From Rhabditophanes sp. KR3021 (taxonomy: Eukaryota; Nematoda; Chromadorea; Rhabditida; Alloionematidae): a stretch of 64,000 nt of DNA. The notes beneath the pieces were generated by a model. It was not told where the DNA came from and made no database searches. It was given only the letters and a program-made list of their open reading frames with translations. The stretch covers positions 6,448,001 to 6,512,000 of the forward strand of contig CAUJLY010000002.1 of NCBI GenBank assembly GCA_963281155.1, in the 5' to 3' direction. A program made the translations under genes and the position numbers. Positions 1 to 12,954 of the stretch are shown one piece after another; the first letter of the stretch is position 1; each line of letters opens with the position of its first letter.

Positions 1-3000
1 AAAATGACATTGTGAAACAAATCAAAGTGAATTTAGGTGAATATATTAATTTAGATAATTTGATCGTTGCTGGATAAATAAATTAGTTTGTTTTACTTCT
101 TATTATTTTTGAAAAAGAAAGTAAAAACAAAAAAGCTCCCGGGCGTTGTGGAAAAAAACAATTTTGGAGTGGTTTTGATTTTGGTGGTAGGTAGTGGTGC
201 AGTTTCTTCTTTCTAGGCGGCTCCTTCACTGATAATCCACAAAATAAAATAGATGAAATGTTGGGGTGAAGATGTATGTAGTTTCGTTGAAAGGTGTCGC
301 GCCTGTCGTTTTTGTAAATAAGATGGTATTATAATTTGATTTTGGATAGAAGTAGTGCCCACCTTGAACTATAAAATAAATATAAATAAATAAGTTTGTA
401 TACAAAAGCTATAATCTGTATTTTTATAAAGTTATCAATATATATCAAGGTAAACAATATAAGGAACGTGGTTTTGGATTCACCGTTATAAGGTCAGTAT
501 GCAAAAAATAGTCATTATATACTAGCTTTCGATTTAAATTTAATTGTAAGGACAATAGTGGTGGTGGTGATGTGTCATAAATATTTACTTGCAAAGATTA
601 ATATATTTGAGTAAAAAGACGTAATATGATTCATTAAAAATAACAAGTACATTGCAAAAATAGCTGTCTTAAACTGAATATAATCAGAAGAATGTGATGA
701 TTAATTGGCATTTAATTTCTTGTTATGAGCTTATAAAATTTTGTTTTATAAAATTCTAAAAAAGAAAAGATAATAATAGTTTATCAATAGATCATTTATT
801 GTCATACTTTCAAATCAAATAAACAATTTCCTAAAAAAGCGTAATTTAAATAGAATTGATAGGAACACAACTTTTTGAATAATAAATGTTCAAAAGTAAA
901 TATACTAAAAACAATATTAATTAGAAATATAGTTATAGAGGAACAAAGAATATGTTAGCGTTAAAACATCTTTTGCATATAAAATATTCAGTTATGTTGT
1001 TTTTTAGTGAGTGACGGCAAGAATTTTGCCGTATTTTGAGTGTATATTTAGTTGAGATGCCATAAAAAAGGAAGGTAGTATGTTTTTTGGAGTACATAAT
1101 AAAATGTAATTGATGGCGTTATAATAAAAAATAGAAAGTGGTATTGTAAATATATTTATGAGATTCATGGAAGCTTTTTTTATCAGTAAATAGTTATAGA
1201 TTCTAAATATGAACTTCCTTAAAACTTATTCACACTTTTGCGGTAGATTATATAACATTGATTTTTAATCTTTTATCAAAACTAAATATTGTCTCTTATT
1301 AAATATATAAATAAAAGTAAGTATATAAGAAAGTGATTGTTGGCGATGGTAAAGTAACTCAAAAAAGATGATGCTGGTCTCGACAATGGAAAGTGAATTT
1401 GTGTGTGCATTTTCAGTATGCTTTAGGAAGTCAAATACAACAATTACCTATTTATAAGATGTAAATAACAAACTATTTTTTAATTATTTAGCGAGTGCAA
1501 GTGAATCATTGTGTTACCAGATTAAAGGTTTTCATACAAAACAAATATTAGTTAATCACTTCAAATATATTATTTTGTCTTGTTTACGGCCTGTATATGC
1601 AGTTGTGAATGAGGAAATAGATATATTAATAAATACTTTTTCTTCTTAACATCAAAATAAATTGTAATAAGACGTTGGAAGTAGTGTGATGATTTTTACA
1701 GTCTTATCTGCCTTTTTCGTTCGTGGAAGAAATGTGATGTAAGAGATTTTGTACTCTAAGCCCTCCTTCTAATTAAAGAAACGTAAGATCAACATTTATA
1801 AAGGTTAATTTTTTTCATTATCTTCAGGTTCAATGTGCTCCTAGATATCTGCTATAATGGTGAACTACCCATATTTAGGAAGGAATGAGTCACCATTAGA
1901 TTAAATAATTCTGATAAGACGTCTAATTATGATTAAAAATTAGCTGAACGTGATAAGTGAGACTATTAAGTTTGTGTAAAAAAAGGAATCTCTTGTGATA
2001 TCTGAAGCAATTGCATTATAAAACAAAAAATATCTTACAAATCAACACTAATAAACATATTTATATCTAATAGTTAGTTGATTCAGTTTGGTACAATGAT
2101 ATTTTAATAATAAAAGTGTACAAGGAATGTGTACGTCAATATCAATTTGTTAACAGTCAATATAACAGGTTTAAATGTTTATTAGAAGTGATAACAACAC
2201 TTCAACTACGTCCGATCTTCTTTCATTTTTCTAAATATTGTCAACTTAAGAAACCTGCACCGAATAAAGTTAAGACAAATGTCATCGTCGCTTCATCTAA
2301 ATACGATTCGGTAAAATTTAAAACTACAATTATTATCAATACACAAGATTGCTCAAAATCAAGCTAGATTTACTCTAAATCTTTGCAAATATATACTTTC
2401 CTATTCATTTTTTGTTTATATTAAAAACTTTTTATAGTATGTGTGAATTGAGTCTAAAAAAAGGATCTAATCTCTCACAAAAGTTCAGAATAGATTCGAC
2501 TGAGACGTAAGTATAATATCAAAAATACTCTTTTATCATCACCTTATCACGTACATTGGCTCTACTACTTTCACTTAATTGATAAAATAAGTTCTATATA
2601 ATAAGACGACAAATCAAATGATGGTTTTAGTAATAGTGTATCTTACACACATACTTTATTATATAAGTATTGTATGGTGGTGGTTAATAACTTGGGAAAT
2701 AGTAAAAAATTCCACAAAATACTTTACTATCAAAAATATGCAGATTAAAAATAGTATTTTAATGCATTGATAAGGTGATATATTAATTGATGTAAAAACA
2801 ATAAAATATACTAATTTAGTTTATATGATATATGTGAAACAAGTCAAATAAATAAATTCAAGCATTTAAACACGTACATGTAAATACTTTGAAAAAATGC
2901 ATCTGTGATAGTAGCCTAATACATACCTTGTATTACTACTAGCAGCAACCCCCCAATATGATAAACACATTCACTCAAATTACATTAATAATACACCCTT

Positions 3001-6000
3001 TTTTATGTCAAAGACAAGTATGTAAAGGTTTTAAAAGTGTGAATAAAATTGATATTCCATCATAAACATATTATAACCTTTTTTCTATACCTAATAACGT
3101 TGCGAATACAAAATATCTTTAATTTTAGGTAAATATCAAAAAAATACGTTTGAATATTAAACAACATACACTGCAGGCAGATTTTACGTGAAAGTTATTG
3201 AAAAGGTCATGACGATTTCCTTATCGGATGGGTAATTAAGAGAAGTCAAAAATGAAGAGACATTTTTTTATTCATAACAAAATATTTTACAAGAAAATGG
3301 GAGTATCTATGCTAATGACTGTGCATATTACATTTTTTTTAAACCCATTTAAATATTCATGAAAAATATGTAATATTTATGTATTTATTGCGGCAACAAA
3401 AATCGGCATGTTAAAGTATGTTTCAGCAAACATTTAATTTTATCGATGAATCATGCTTTGAGAGCGCATAAAAAGGTCTTTTTACATCAAAATGATGTGG
3501 TATTGTAAAGGGACAGTTGACAATAGTATGATATCATTGCAAAAATTAATTAGTAAAGTTAATCCCGAAACTATTACAAACACGCATAAAAGTTGTCAAA
3601 GTTAGTATCTTGTGTTTGTAGAGCATGATTTGGGAAAGAACGATATAGAATGACAGATAAGCAAGGGATAAATTATGTCATCAATAGTAGATATTAAAGT
3701 ATCGGGTAAACATTGTATATTTTTAAGGGCTAAAATGATATTTTTGTCTATCAAATTATTGAAAACTACGTCCTTATTATTATTAAAGTCAGGAATTTCT
3801 GAACGGATAACTACTTGAATAGGAATTTGGCTTTAAGTAAATATGAAAGATCCATAAAAATTAAATAAATTTGTATCTTTTATGTAAGTGAAAATGTTGT
3901 TTATGTTTATTATTAAAACGATGGTGATATATTTTCTTTAATCATCAAATAATGAATTGATGGCTTAAATGAAATGTGGTGTCCAAACGATATTGGTTTG
4001 GTGAGAATTGTGGATTTATTTAGAAAATGATTCAAAATAATGTGAATCATTATTCTTAATAACATAATCTTAAAAGTGTACGGTCATTTGATCCCCAAAG
4101 AATGGTATTGTTAAAGCAATTGTTGTGTCTATGTATCAAGAAGATGAATGTTGTTGAATGTTATGAGAGCAATAATTTTATGTGTGTGAGGAATATATTT
4201 GATTTCCTTGACAAAATCATATAAAAAAGCCATTGACGACGTGGTGTCGTTCTGAAGAATGTAAGGGAAACATACAATCAAGATAAAATAATATTAATAA
4301 TGGTTTATTTATTTTATATAGAAATGGATGGCTAACCAATAAAATGTACTGATGTTAATATATTCATACAACCAAGTCGACGATCTTTCTTTGATATAGC
4401 TACAACTTGGTCAAATCAAACCTATTGGCCATGATTAGGATGAAAGGACATAATATTAGTAAGAGTTGATCGTGACAAATAATGTTGTATCAATATACCT
4501 AAACTATACTCCTTCATGAATAAATAAAATGCATCCAAATTACTTAACAACCTTGCAAATTTTCATTAAATTGATATGATGTGGTGGATAGAAGGTGTAG
4601 TAGTAATGTGGATATTTATTGAAAATAGAATTACTTTAAAGTGGTGATGCATGATTTATGAGTAATAAAATATTGGACTTATTCTCTGAATGTTGTAATA
4701 CCAAAGTAGTATATATTTCAGTGCAAAACAAATGAACTAAGATAATCAGAGAATGAAAGGGCTTAAGGTCTTTAAATTCTCGAAGGAAAAGTATCTCTCT
4801 TTTAATTAAAAAGCTTAAGTAGAGTAGCTTTCATATTTTAATACAAAATCCGAAGATTATATCTGTTAGTTCAAAAAAGAGAAGATGCATCGCAATGTAT
4901 ATCGTTTATATAATGGCATGATACAAAAAAGCGATAAATATAAATGCAAGTTGGGAGGGAAATGAATGTTGCAATCATTAGTCGACAAAGAAAGGTAATA
5001 AAAAATAAAGTGGATCGTTTTTTGTCTCTTCCTACAGTCGCGCCAAGGAGGAACAAAGGAAAGTCTGTCATTTTGGAGGCAAATGCAGACATGCCATAAT
5101 ACTTGGTTGAGCGTATAAGATTTTGTTTTGCTGCCCATTTAAAATTAATACTACCACTTGTGAATGACGTTAGTAAGATCCGTAAATCACACCCTTCTTA
5201 ATGTGTTTTAAATATAAATAGCTACCTAAAAACATCATTTTTCTCCATAATCAGTGTAAACTAAACTACACGCAATCACAACTTTAACTTATGTTCTTAG
5301 AAAAGGTTTTTAAATAACCTCTGCAAAATGCTCCTATGTAGCTCAAAGAATAAATAATTTAAAGTATAGTTTTGAAACGTCACAACCACAAATCACCTTT
5401 GTTGTTAAAAATGTGAATTAAATAATAAATATCTAAATGTCATGGTAATTTATATCTCCAGCAAGGAACCAATCAAAGAAATTTTATTCTTTTGGTTTAT
5501 GAAATAATCTTTCAAACAAATAAATGATTATGTAATTTTGGCATCAATTAGGATTAAAAGTGTGTCTATAGAAACAACAACAACCAAATAATAGAAAAAC
5601 TAAAGTGATTGTGTAGGCAAAAAAACAAACATGTTTTTATTGACACCTCAGTGAAGAAGTTTAAGCCTGTCGAGAAATGATTTGTGGTGAATAATAACGA
5701 AAATGTATGATTAAATCAAATTATACACCAAATTTCATCAAAAAAACTCTTTTTACTCGATAATTTATGTTAATTTGAGGGATAAATTAAAAAAACATAT
5801 GATTACCATAAATGTACCCTTACAAACAGATACTTGTCATGTTGAACGTTCTTTGTATTATTATGCACATCAAGTTCTATTTAATTTACCAGATGTAATT
5901 TAATATTTCTAACTGAATAATTGAAATTTATCGCCGATATAAAATATATATTTTTATTAGTAAAAGAAGTAGTTGCAATTGTGAGTGCTGAAATTTGAAT

Positions 6001-6860
6001 GTTTAAAAAGACGCAAACATTCGAATGATGTCGAGGCCTTTTTGATAAAAGAGAAAAAAATATACAAGATATGTATATTGAATGGAATTAGTTTTCTTGT
6101 TTTTTGATAGGAGAAGCTAAATCTGTAATTAGCAATTAATTATGGCAAGAATATTTTACTAAGAGTATGCCATTAGGATGATGATTTAAATTGGAAATGG
6201 CAAGAACATATCAAAATAGCATATTTAGACATTTTAGATAGAAATTGCTTTTCTAAAAGCAGAACTAATTTGTAAATAAACTATTTACGAAAAAATGTGT
6301 CTGTTTGGTGTTAGTTAAGAATATGTATGTTTAGATGTGCTTTTAACTTATATAGTGTACTATTCTATAGAACCTCTTAATAAATCCGTGGTTGGGACAA
6401 TTGAGTTGCTGGGACATCTGGGAAGACATTTGACAAAGGCATATAGATGTTGAAAGATATCCGTTATCCTATTAATAAAAATTACTTTATCTTACGCCAA
6501 GTTGCAAAGTGCTGTGTGGATGCAATTGTTGCTTTATGCTTTTATTGAGGTGTGATCGTCATGTTTGTTGTTTTTCTTAAAACCACTCTCACATTTATCT
6601 TGATGCGATCTTTTTTGCGTGTAAAGACACATCTTCCCATAGATAGATACTTTCTACCAAGGATACTGCTTTGCTTGTCCAATTGACTTTTTTTGCAAAG
6701 GAAGCAACAATTCCGTTGTAATACATTTATCCGCTTTTTGTACTTATAAAGCTGACTAATTTCATTATTATATCGAAGAATAACCAATTGGTAATAAATC
6801 AAGCATTTGATAAAGTAAGTTCATTCATATTGTTTTGTTTACAAATATGTTTTTTAGATA
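1..6860. other. AT-rich gene-free stretch
   Basis: I see no supported gene here. The sequence is uniformly AT-rich with stops in all frames. The longest open frames (for example 2116-2367 + and 4866-5138 -) have low-complexity Phe/Ile/Leu/Lys compositions and no recognisable domain or splice-linked partner. No tRNA, rRNA or spliced-leader gene was recognised by eye. The final bases (about 6845-6860, ending TTTTTTAG) look like a splice acceptor just before the BRE1 start codon. Confidence 0.6.
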
Positions 6861-6874
6861 ATTAAGGGGGGGAA

Positions 6875-9470
6875 ATGTCAAAACGAGAATCGTTACTGCC
6901 ATCTATTTCTGGCACTGTTGCGCCAGGAGTCTCCGACTCAGCAGCATCTGTTGCCGATCTACAATTAACCAGAAAACGTCCAAGACCCTCAGAATTAAAT
7001 GCAATAGTAGATCTCGAAATGATCAAAATAGGATCCATTGGTTTAAAAAATATTGAACAGGAAACGTGTCACATACAATTGTATACGCTTTCCGAATCGC
7101 ATAGAGCGTTATTGAAAGAAAAAAACGAGAATGGAAAAAGAAATAAAGAAAAATGAGGAGAGAGCAGAAGAATACAAAAGACGATATGAAGCTTTCGTGA
7201 CTCTTTTTGGCCAATCTTCAGTGGAATTTGAACAGAAGTTGCTGCAATTTACAAATACATGTGCTTCTCCTTATGTTAAAGGAATTCCATTTACTTTCGA
7301 ACCATTCTTTCGTCTTGAAAAATGGGATAGTAGAGATATTGAAGAAGTCATCAAGGCAAGACATAACAGCAATGCCAGACTAATGGAAACATTCACCAAA
7401 GCCTTGGCTAAACAATTCAGCAAGCCTAAACAAATTGAAAAAATCCTAATAAGCGCCGGACCCCATATCAACGACTCCATATCTCACAACTTACTCGCAC
7501 TAAGAAAAGATTACTCAAGAATGGAAGTTTCAGTTGAAGCTAATATAAAGAAAAGTGAAGAAGCAACTGCAAGGTGCAATGAGTTGAATGAAATAAATTT
7601 CGGCTTACAAACTACGATACTTCAGCATGTGAAGGATTTGGCTGATTTGAAGTATGAGATAAGCGAAATTAGAAGAATGTATGAGAAGCTTCAATTTAGA
7701 TTTGCTTGGTATGTCAAGTATGAACATGGAAATAGAAAGTCGCCGGAAAGAAAAGATGCTAAGGATAGTGAACAGGTAGCTTTAAATGTTGAATCTAATA
7801 AGAGTGTAAAAGAAATCTCTCATGAGACGGGAGAGAAGGTTAAATATTTGCAAAAGCTTAATGAAGAACGACAACAAGAACTTGAAGCTCTTACCAATAG
7901 AAATAAAACTTTATCTGGGGAACTTGAAAACTACAAAAACATGGACCACGAAATCTCATCTGAAATGATCTTTAAAACACCAGAATACAAAGCTTTAAGA
8001 GACAAATGCAACAGATATCTGATTGAATTTGGTTACCTTAAGAAAGAGTATGAGAATTTAAGTGCCTTATATATGACGGAAGTGGAAAGGATTTTGGAGG
8101 GACAAGACGAGGGAGATGTTGATATAGCTAAGTCAAGAAATTTGATGAAGAAATTAATCCAGAGGGAGGAATTATTTCAACAAGAAACTTTTAAGACGGC
8201 GCAGAAGTTGCAGTCTCACCTTGATTTGATTGCGCCGAAGTTTGATATTTCACAGGCTGAGTGTAAGAGACAATTGGAATATATTGATGCTTGTACAAAG
8301 AAGAAGAAGATTATGAAGCTAGAAGTTGAAAGGTCTAGAAAGGAAAAGGATGCCATGCAAAAGAGAATCTCCAAGCTTGAGAAAGAATTGGCGGAAACAA
8401 GGAACAGATGTTATCGCTGTAGATGGATCGAAACGGATGGGAGCGCTGGAGACTGTGTTACGGATTTTGAGAAATTGCAAGATGTTAATGGATTCTTAGA
8501 AACCGCTAGTCATGATGAATTGAAAGAAGCTTATGTTAAAGCAATGAATTGCATGAAAGGCATTCGTACAATGTACCACAAAGTCCAAACAGCCAAGAAG
8601 GAATCACTTGAAGAATGGTTTAAGAGTGATGAGCATTTGAAAACTTCCAAAACGCATGACGACACAATCCAAAAACTAAAAGAAGAGTTAGAAAGGTCCA
8701 AGCAGAATGAACTTTCATACTCTACTCAATTCGAGGAAACGGATGCGGAACTTGAAAAGGAATCAGAACGTTGTAAGAAGATTGCCAAAGAATTGACGGA
8801 GCGTGAAAACATCAATTTCACCTCAATTGCCAGTATTTATGAAGCAAAAGAAGCTCAGGCCAAATCTGAGCGTAAGGTAGAAGTTGTGAGGCAAGCTGCT
8901 GAAGATCTAGGCAGAGAACTGGAGTTGCAAAAAATTCACTCTGAACATCTCGAAGAAGAAGTCAGTTTAGTGAGAGGATTACTAAAGAATAAACATGACG
9001 AATTGTTAAGTCTTCATAAAGAATACAACTTTATCGACCGTAATCAAGCAGTTTTGGTCGAAAAAATCCGTACGCAAGAACACACTATTCAATCTATACA
9101 AGAACAGAAGGAAAAAATAGCTGAAAATAACCGCGTTCATGCTGAAAACGAAGAAGCATACTTATTCAACCTCAAAAGATGTGAGGAGCGTGAAAATGTC
9201 CTAAAGAAAAAGTACGACAAAGCTAAAATCAGCAAGAAAAGTGAAAATACAAGCGACATCGATTCTCTAATGCTTCAAATCAACAAATACAAAGACTCCA
9301 TCAAATGCAGTTGTTGCAAAACCAATCCTAAAGATACTATCATCACTAAATGCTTCCATTTGTTCTGTAGATCATGTGTAAACCAAAACATCGAATCAAG
9401 AAAACGCAAATGTCCAACATGTGGAGTTGGTTTTGGTTCGACTGATATCAAGCCTGTTAGTATTAGCTAA
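6875..9470 (+). CDS. rfp-1: BRE1/RNF20/RFP-1-type E3 ubiquitin ligase (apparent 1-bp frameshift)
   Basis: This is a RING E3 ligase of the BRE1 family, which monoubiquitinates histone H2B in the nucleus during transcription. The N-terminus carries a basic KRPRPS patch and the family-like segment EMIKIGSIG. A long coiled coil rich in Glu, Lys and Leu follows. The C-terminus is a C3HC4 RING with CSCC, CFHLFC, RSC and CPTCG, ending about 15 residues after the last Cys pair as in BRE1. The 5' part (6875-7156) and the rest (7131-9470) are in different frames. The switch lies at a run of seven A at 7119-7125; six A would give one frame of 864 residues, close to family length. No convincing intron explains the switch. 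ATG 6875 follows a TTTTTTAG acceptor that could take a spliced leader. There are no introns within the body. Confidence 0.9.
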
Positions 9471-10683
9471 ACATAATAAGATGTATTTGTTTGTTGTAAT
9501 TTAATTAATAAATTTTATTAAAAACAATAAATTTAAATAATTTGTAAGTATGTTCATCAAATTTGATCAGCATTCATAGCAGCCGTATTTCTCGCATCAG
9601 ATCGGCTATTCATTCCCGAATTCATTAATGCTTTAAATAAATTTATAGTTATTAATCGTGAGAAAGGGGCAAAAAATTCAAAAAGTGGCTTTGTTTTAGT
9701 AGGGAAAAGTGGATCAAACTTGTTTTTTGGTTCTTATTGGTAAACAAAAGTTAATAAAATGGTTAGGCACTCTTGAAACAAAATGATCACAATATCTAGT
9801 AGATAAAGAGAAGGTATTGTGGTGTGTGGCACTGGATTTGATAATTTTAATATATATTTACAAAAAGATTGTTTTAGTATTGTTTATAAAACGGCACCCA
9901 GTTATGTGGCAATATGTTGATGATAATAGATATAAGGTTAAGCTCTAATTCTGATATATTGATAACAAAGTCAGTTAGGGGACATCACTTTTAGGAGGAA
10001 TATTTTTCCTTGAAAGGCGTACAGATAATGGTCGAGAGGTTACTTGTATGATGATAAGGTGAATGCAATATTTTTTGGTAGGGTTAAACATTTGCATGTG
10101 CAGCACGTTGATATGGAATTTGTACTAGATTTATTCCAAACATGCCTCCCGTTGAGGGGCGATTATGATCTCCATGTACATAATGGAGGTGATCATCTGA
10201 AAAGGTTTTAAAACAATAGTGAAGTGATTAATGAAGGTTTGTGGTTGTTATTTTTGAGGTTCATACAGGTGAATTAGACAAGCAGACGACAGGCTTACAT
10301 TAAGACGAGACATATTGTTTGTGAAAGCACAACAAAAACATATTTAGTTACATTGAAAGTGAGCAATTCGTGTTGTCATGGCAGGCTTGTGGTAGTTTAA
10401 CACAGTTGAGTGGAAATTAAACGGACAAGGCACAATTAACAAAATGGTTCCGGGAAAGTTAGAAAAGAAAGGATTGTGTTAAAAGCGGTAGTTAGAAATC
10501 GAGCAACAGACCTGAAAAGAACCGATTATTAGTATAACGAAATAATTTTTAATGATATTACAAAATAAATTTGGATAAATTGCTGTTTTAAGGAGATATA
10601 CTGGAGGAGCCTTTTTGTTCCATGTTTAAATTATCTCCCCATTTATACAAATACATATTTATACCTCCTCAGTTTAGGGTAAA
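9471..10683. other. Intergenic, no gene seen
   Basis: AT-rich spacer after the BRE1 homologue, with AATAAA-type poly(A) signals just past its stop. An imperfect hairpin of about 9 bp (ATCTCCAT / ATGGAGGT) sits near 10170-10195. No coding-like stretch is evident until the nuclease remnant begins. Confidence 0.5.
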
Positions 10684-12235
10684 ATGAAGATACCAACGCC
10701 GATGGAGCCCTATCAAGATAAGTAATTTGCAATTGAAGGTTTTAAAGAAGAGTTAGATGGAAATGAAGTTCCTATTCTTGAAATTTACGACAGTAATGAT
10801 GCAAATACATTTCATGTCTACTTCTTTGAAAAGGTCCAAGAATATGGTGTTGCTATAACATTCTATAATCCCACTTTCCTGCCTGGATGTAATCTCTTTG
10901 ACTACACTATTAGAAAGTCTCCTGGTCTAAGAACTACATCCGTATCTACTGAATTATGCAACCATTATCTATTGACCAAGACATGCTATGAAGATCCAGC
11001 TTTTCGGATTAAGATCGATGAATTATTGAAAGAATCCTACAACTTGTCACTAATCAAAGACCTAGTCAAACCAGTTGTAAGTGAAGACAACTGCAAGAAA
11101 AAGATGGGAAAGTATGACATTTTGGTAGAAGCAGGTCGGTGTATCGGAATACCTATTAAAGCGAATTTTGATGATGATCCCAACAAAGTTAAAAGTTCGG
11201 TTCCCACTTATGCCTTATCAGATTTATTGTTTGAAAGTAAAAAAGCCTTCCCGACTTTTGGATTGGAACAAAGGAATAAATTCAGGCATGTTTGTTATGC
11301 AGATTAAAGTTAATAGCTGAGATAGGACATAGTCAGGAGTTTGGCGAATTTGTTGAAAACATTTCAGTACAATCGGAGGATAATAAGAATGACGATATTG
11401 TTTGTCTCACTTACTGTTCTTCTTGTGGTTGTGGAATTAACTCAGAGGCTATAGACAGCAAATAGTCAAAGCTCACGTTCTAAATAGTGACCAGAATATC
11501 CTACTAAAGTTACCGACAGAATCGAACATGCGATAAGTTAAGTCGTCCAAAAAAGAATAGTTGTTGAACCAATCGAACTATGGGTTTGTACAACTTCTAT
11601 ACCCTGAAACGCTAAAGCGATTGGGTGATTACATGTACGAATATTTACTTCACGACCATGGAGTGTATGAAATGAAACCAAGCACTGAACCCAAGATTGT
11701 GAAAGGTGGAATAAATAAATGCCAGGGTTGTACTACAACATTCGGTCATTTCAATCTCTATACATTCCATTTGCAGAAGAGAGTAGATTCCAATATTTGA
11801 AGTTTAGTTAATGAGACCTTTAATATAGAAGGACAATTAACCGATATCAAATTATGAAAAAAACTAAAGGATGCCAGGAAAACCCACGAAGAATCACAGT
11901 CTACTTACTCAACGTGTCTGATAAAGACGTCAAATCTTTGCCATTTGATGAATTCCAACACTCTATTTTTATTGCGAACTTTCCAACAATGAGGAAAGAA
12001 GACTAGCTGGGCATTTATGAGATGTATAACTTTACTATGGACGATTATCCCATTGGATGCCAAAGAGACAAGAACATGGATACCTTAAAAATAAAAGACA
12101 AATAGCAACACTCGATTTTGATGGAATGACTAGTAATCAAGTTCCCGCACTTGAGTATACTGTTATATTGGACCTTCAAAGTGATTTGACAGAGATTGAC
12201 GCCTCAGAAAACCTAATGATGGGATGCTTATGAAA
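10684..12235 (+). pseudogene. Decayed LEM-3/ANKLE1-like GIY-YIG nuclease gene, copy A
   Basis: This is a broken gene read in several frames. Segment one runs from 10684 with an early stop near 10723, then is open to 11307; it contains SLIKDLVKPV and GKYDILVEAGR. Segment two (about 11306-11466) has a Cys-rich patch (SSCGCG). Segment three (11561-11800) has a zinc-finger-like NKCQGC. Segment four (about 11896-12230) carries VYLL, a weak equivalent of the GIY strand, then IFIANF, and PALEYTVI, whose Glu fits the metal-binding Glu of GIY-YIG nucleases. Segments one and four align with copy B (12955-14733), and segment four with copy C (60.1 kb). ANKLE1/LEM-3 proteins are animal nucleases that cut branched or bridging DNA. 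Assignment to that fold is inferred from motifs. Internal stops and frame changes mean it is not translatable as one protein. Confidence 0.55.
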
Positions 12236-12390
12236 CATCCTGAAATCGTTTTTCGCATCTCAGAGATTACTCTTTGAAAACGCATCAAATTTCAAACTAG
12301 GTTATTTAATCCTAATTTGTCATCTCTAATATTTTTGCCCCTTTTTTAATAAATCCTCTGATAATGCTTTTTGAATGATCGTTTAATTAC

Positions 12391-12874
12391 CTAAAATAAA
12401 AGACAATTAATTAAAGTCATCAAGAAACCGATACCTCCTACGAATCCTGCCTTCCAACGCCTGTTTGGGTCACTGGCATTGGGCTTTCCACGTTGGGAAC
12501 GTCTGGTGTTTTTCTTGAACCATAAACTGAAGAAATGTAATAATTACAAAATAAGTGTATTGATCTTACCCAATAGCCATTGCCAAACACAATAAACCAC
12601 ATCCAACAAAAACCATCTTTGCCCAATCAGGAATATGAGTCTTCTCTTTTTGCTCACCAACATTATCATCTGCCTTTGTCAAATTTTGAACAAATGAATC
12701 TAGCAAAGAATCTATCACAGAAAGCAAAGGATAGCCATTTAACAATTTCTCATTCTCAACTTTCAAAACTTCCATCAAGGCATTTCCCTGATACGGCATG
12801 AGAAACGACTTGACAATCGGATTGACAGGATCCATCCTATCAGAAACAGCTTGTCCAAAAGAGGCGAAAATCAT
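12391..12874 (-). CDS. Small membrane protein with two C-terminal helices, unknown family
   Basis: Two exons (12570-12874, 12391-12526) join across a 43-bp GT-AG intron to give about 146 residues. I do not recognise the family. The first half is soluble-looking with amphipathic stretches (NPIVKSFLM, YPLLSVIDSLLDSF). Two hydrophobic segments follow: one near residues 87-105 beginning MVFVGCGLLCL, and one at the very C-terminus beginning GFVGGIGFL. A basic, Arg/Lys/Asn-rich loop separates them. The start at 12874 is the first ATG in frame, but the frame is open a little further upstream past a possible acceptor, so an upstream exon is possible. It lies antisense between two decayed nuclease copies and looks intact. 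It could be an organelle or ER membrane protein; nothing firmer can be said. Confidence 0.5.
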
Positions 12875-12954
12875 TGGAATAGATTTACCTATAGGATCGT
12901 TAATAAATATTATTAATTTTAAATAGATATCGTGTTTTAATAAGTATTGTAAAA

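Noticed and set aside
2116..2367. Plus-strand open frame of 83 codons
   Set aside because: Isolated, no motif, typical chance frame; starts at a non-ATG codon.
4866..5138. Two overlapping minus-strand open frames of 73 and 90 codons
   Set aside because: No recognisable motif, no splice partners, hydrophobic AT-driven composition.
6542..6802. Minus-strand open frame of 86 codons just upstream of BRE1
   Set aside because: Basic and Cys-containing but with no known pattern; overlaps the likely BRE1 promoter or leader.
7030..7130. A short intron to explain the BRE1 frame change (GTATACG...TTGAAAG)
   Set aside because: The donor and acceptor are poor, the segment is not AT-rich, it would remove plausible coding sequence, and the A7 run is a simpler explanation.
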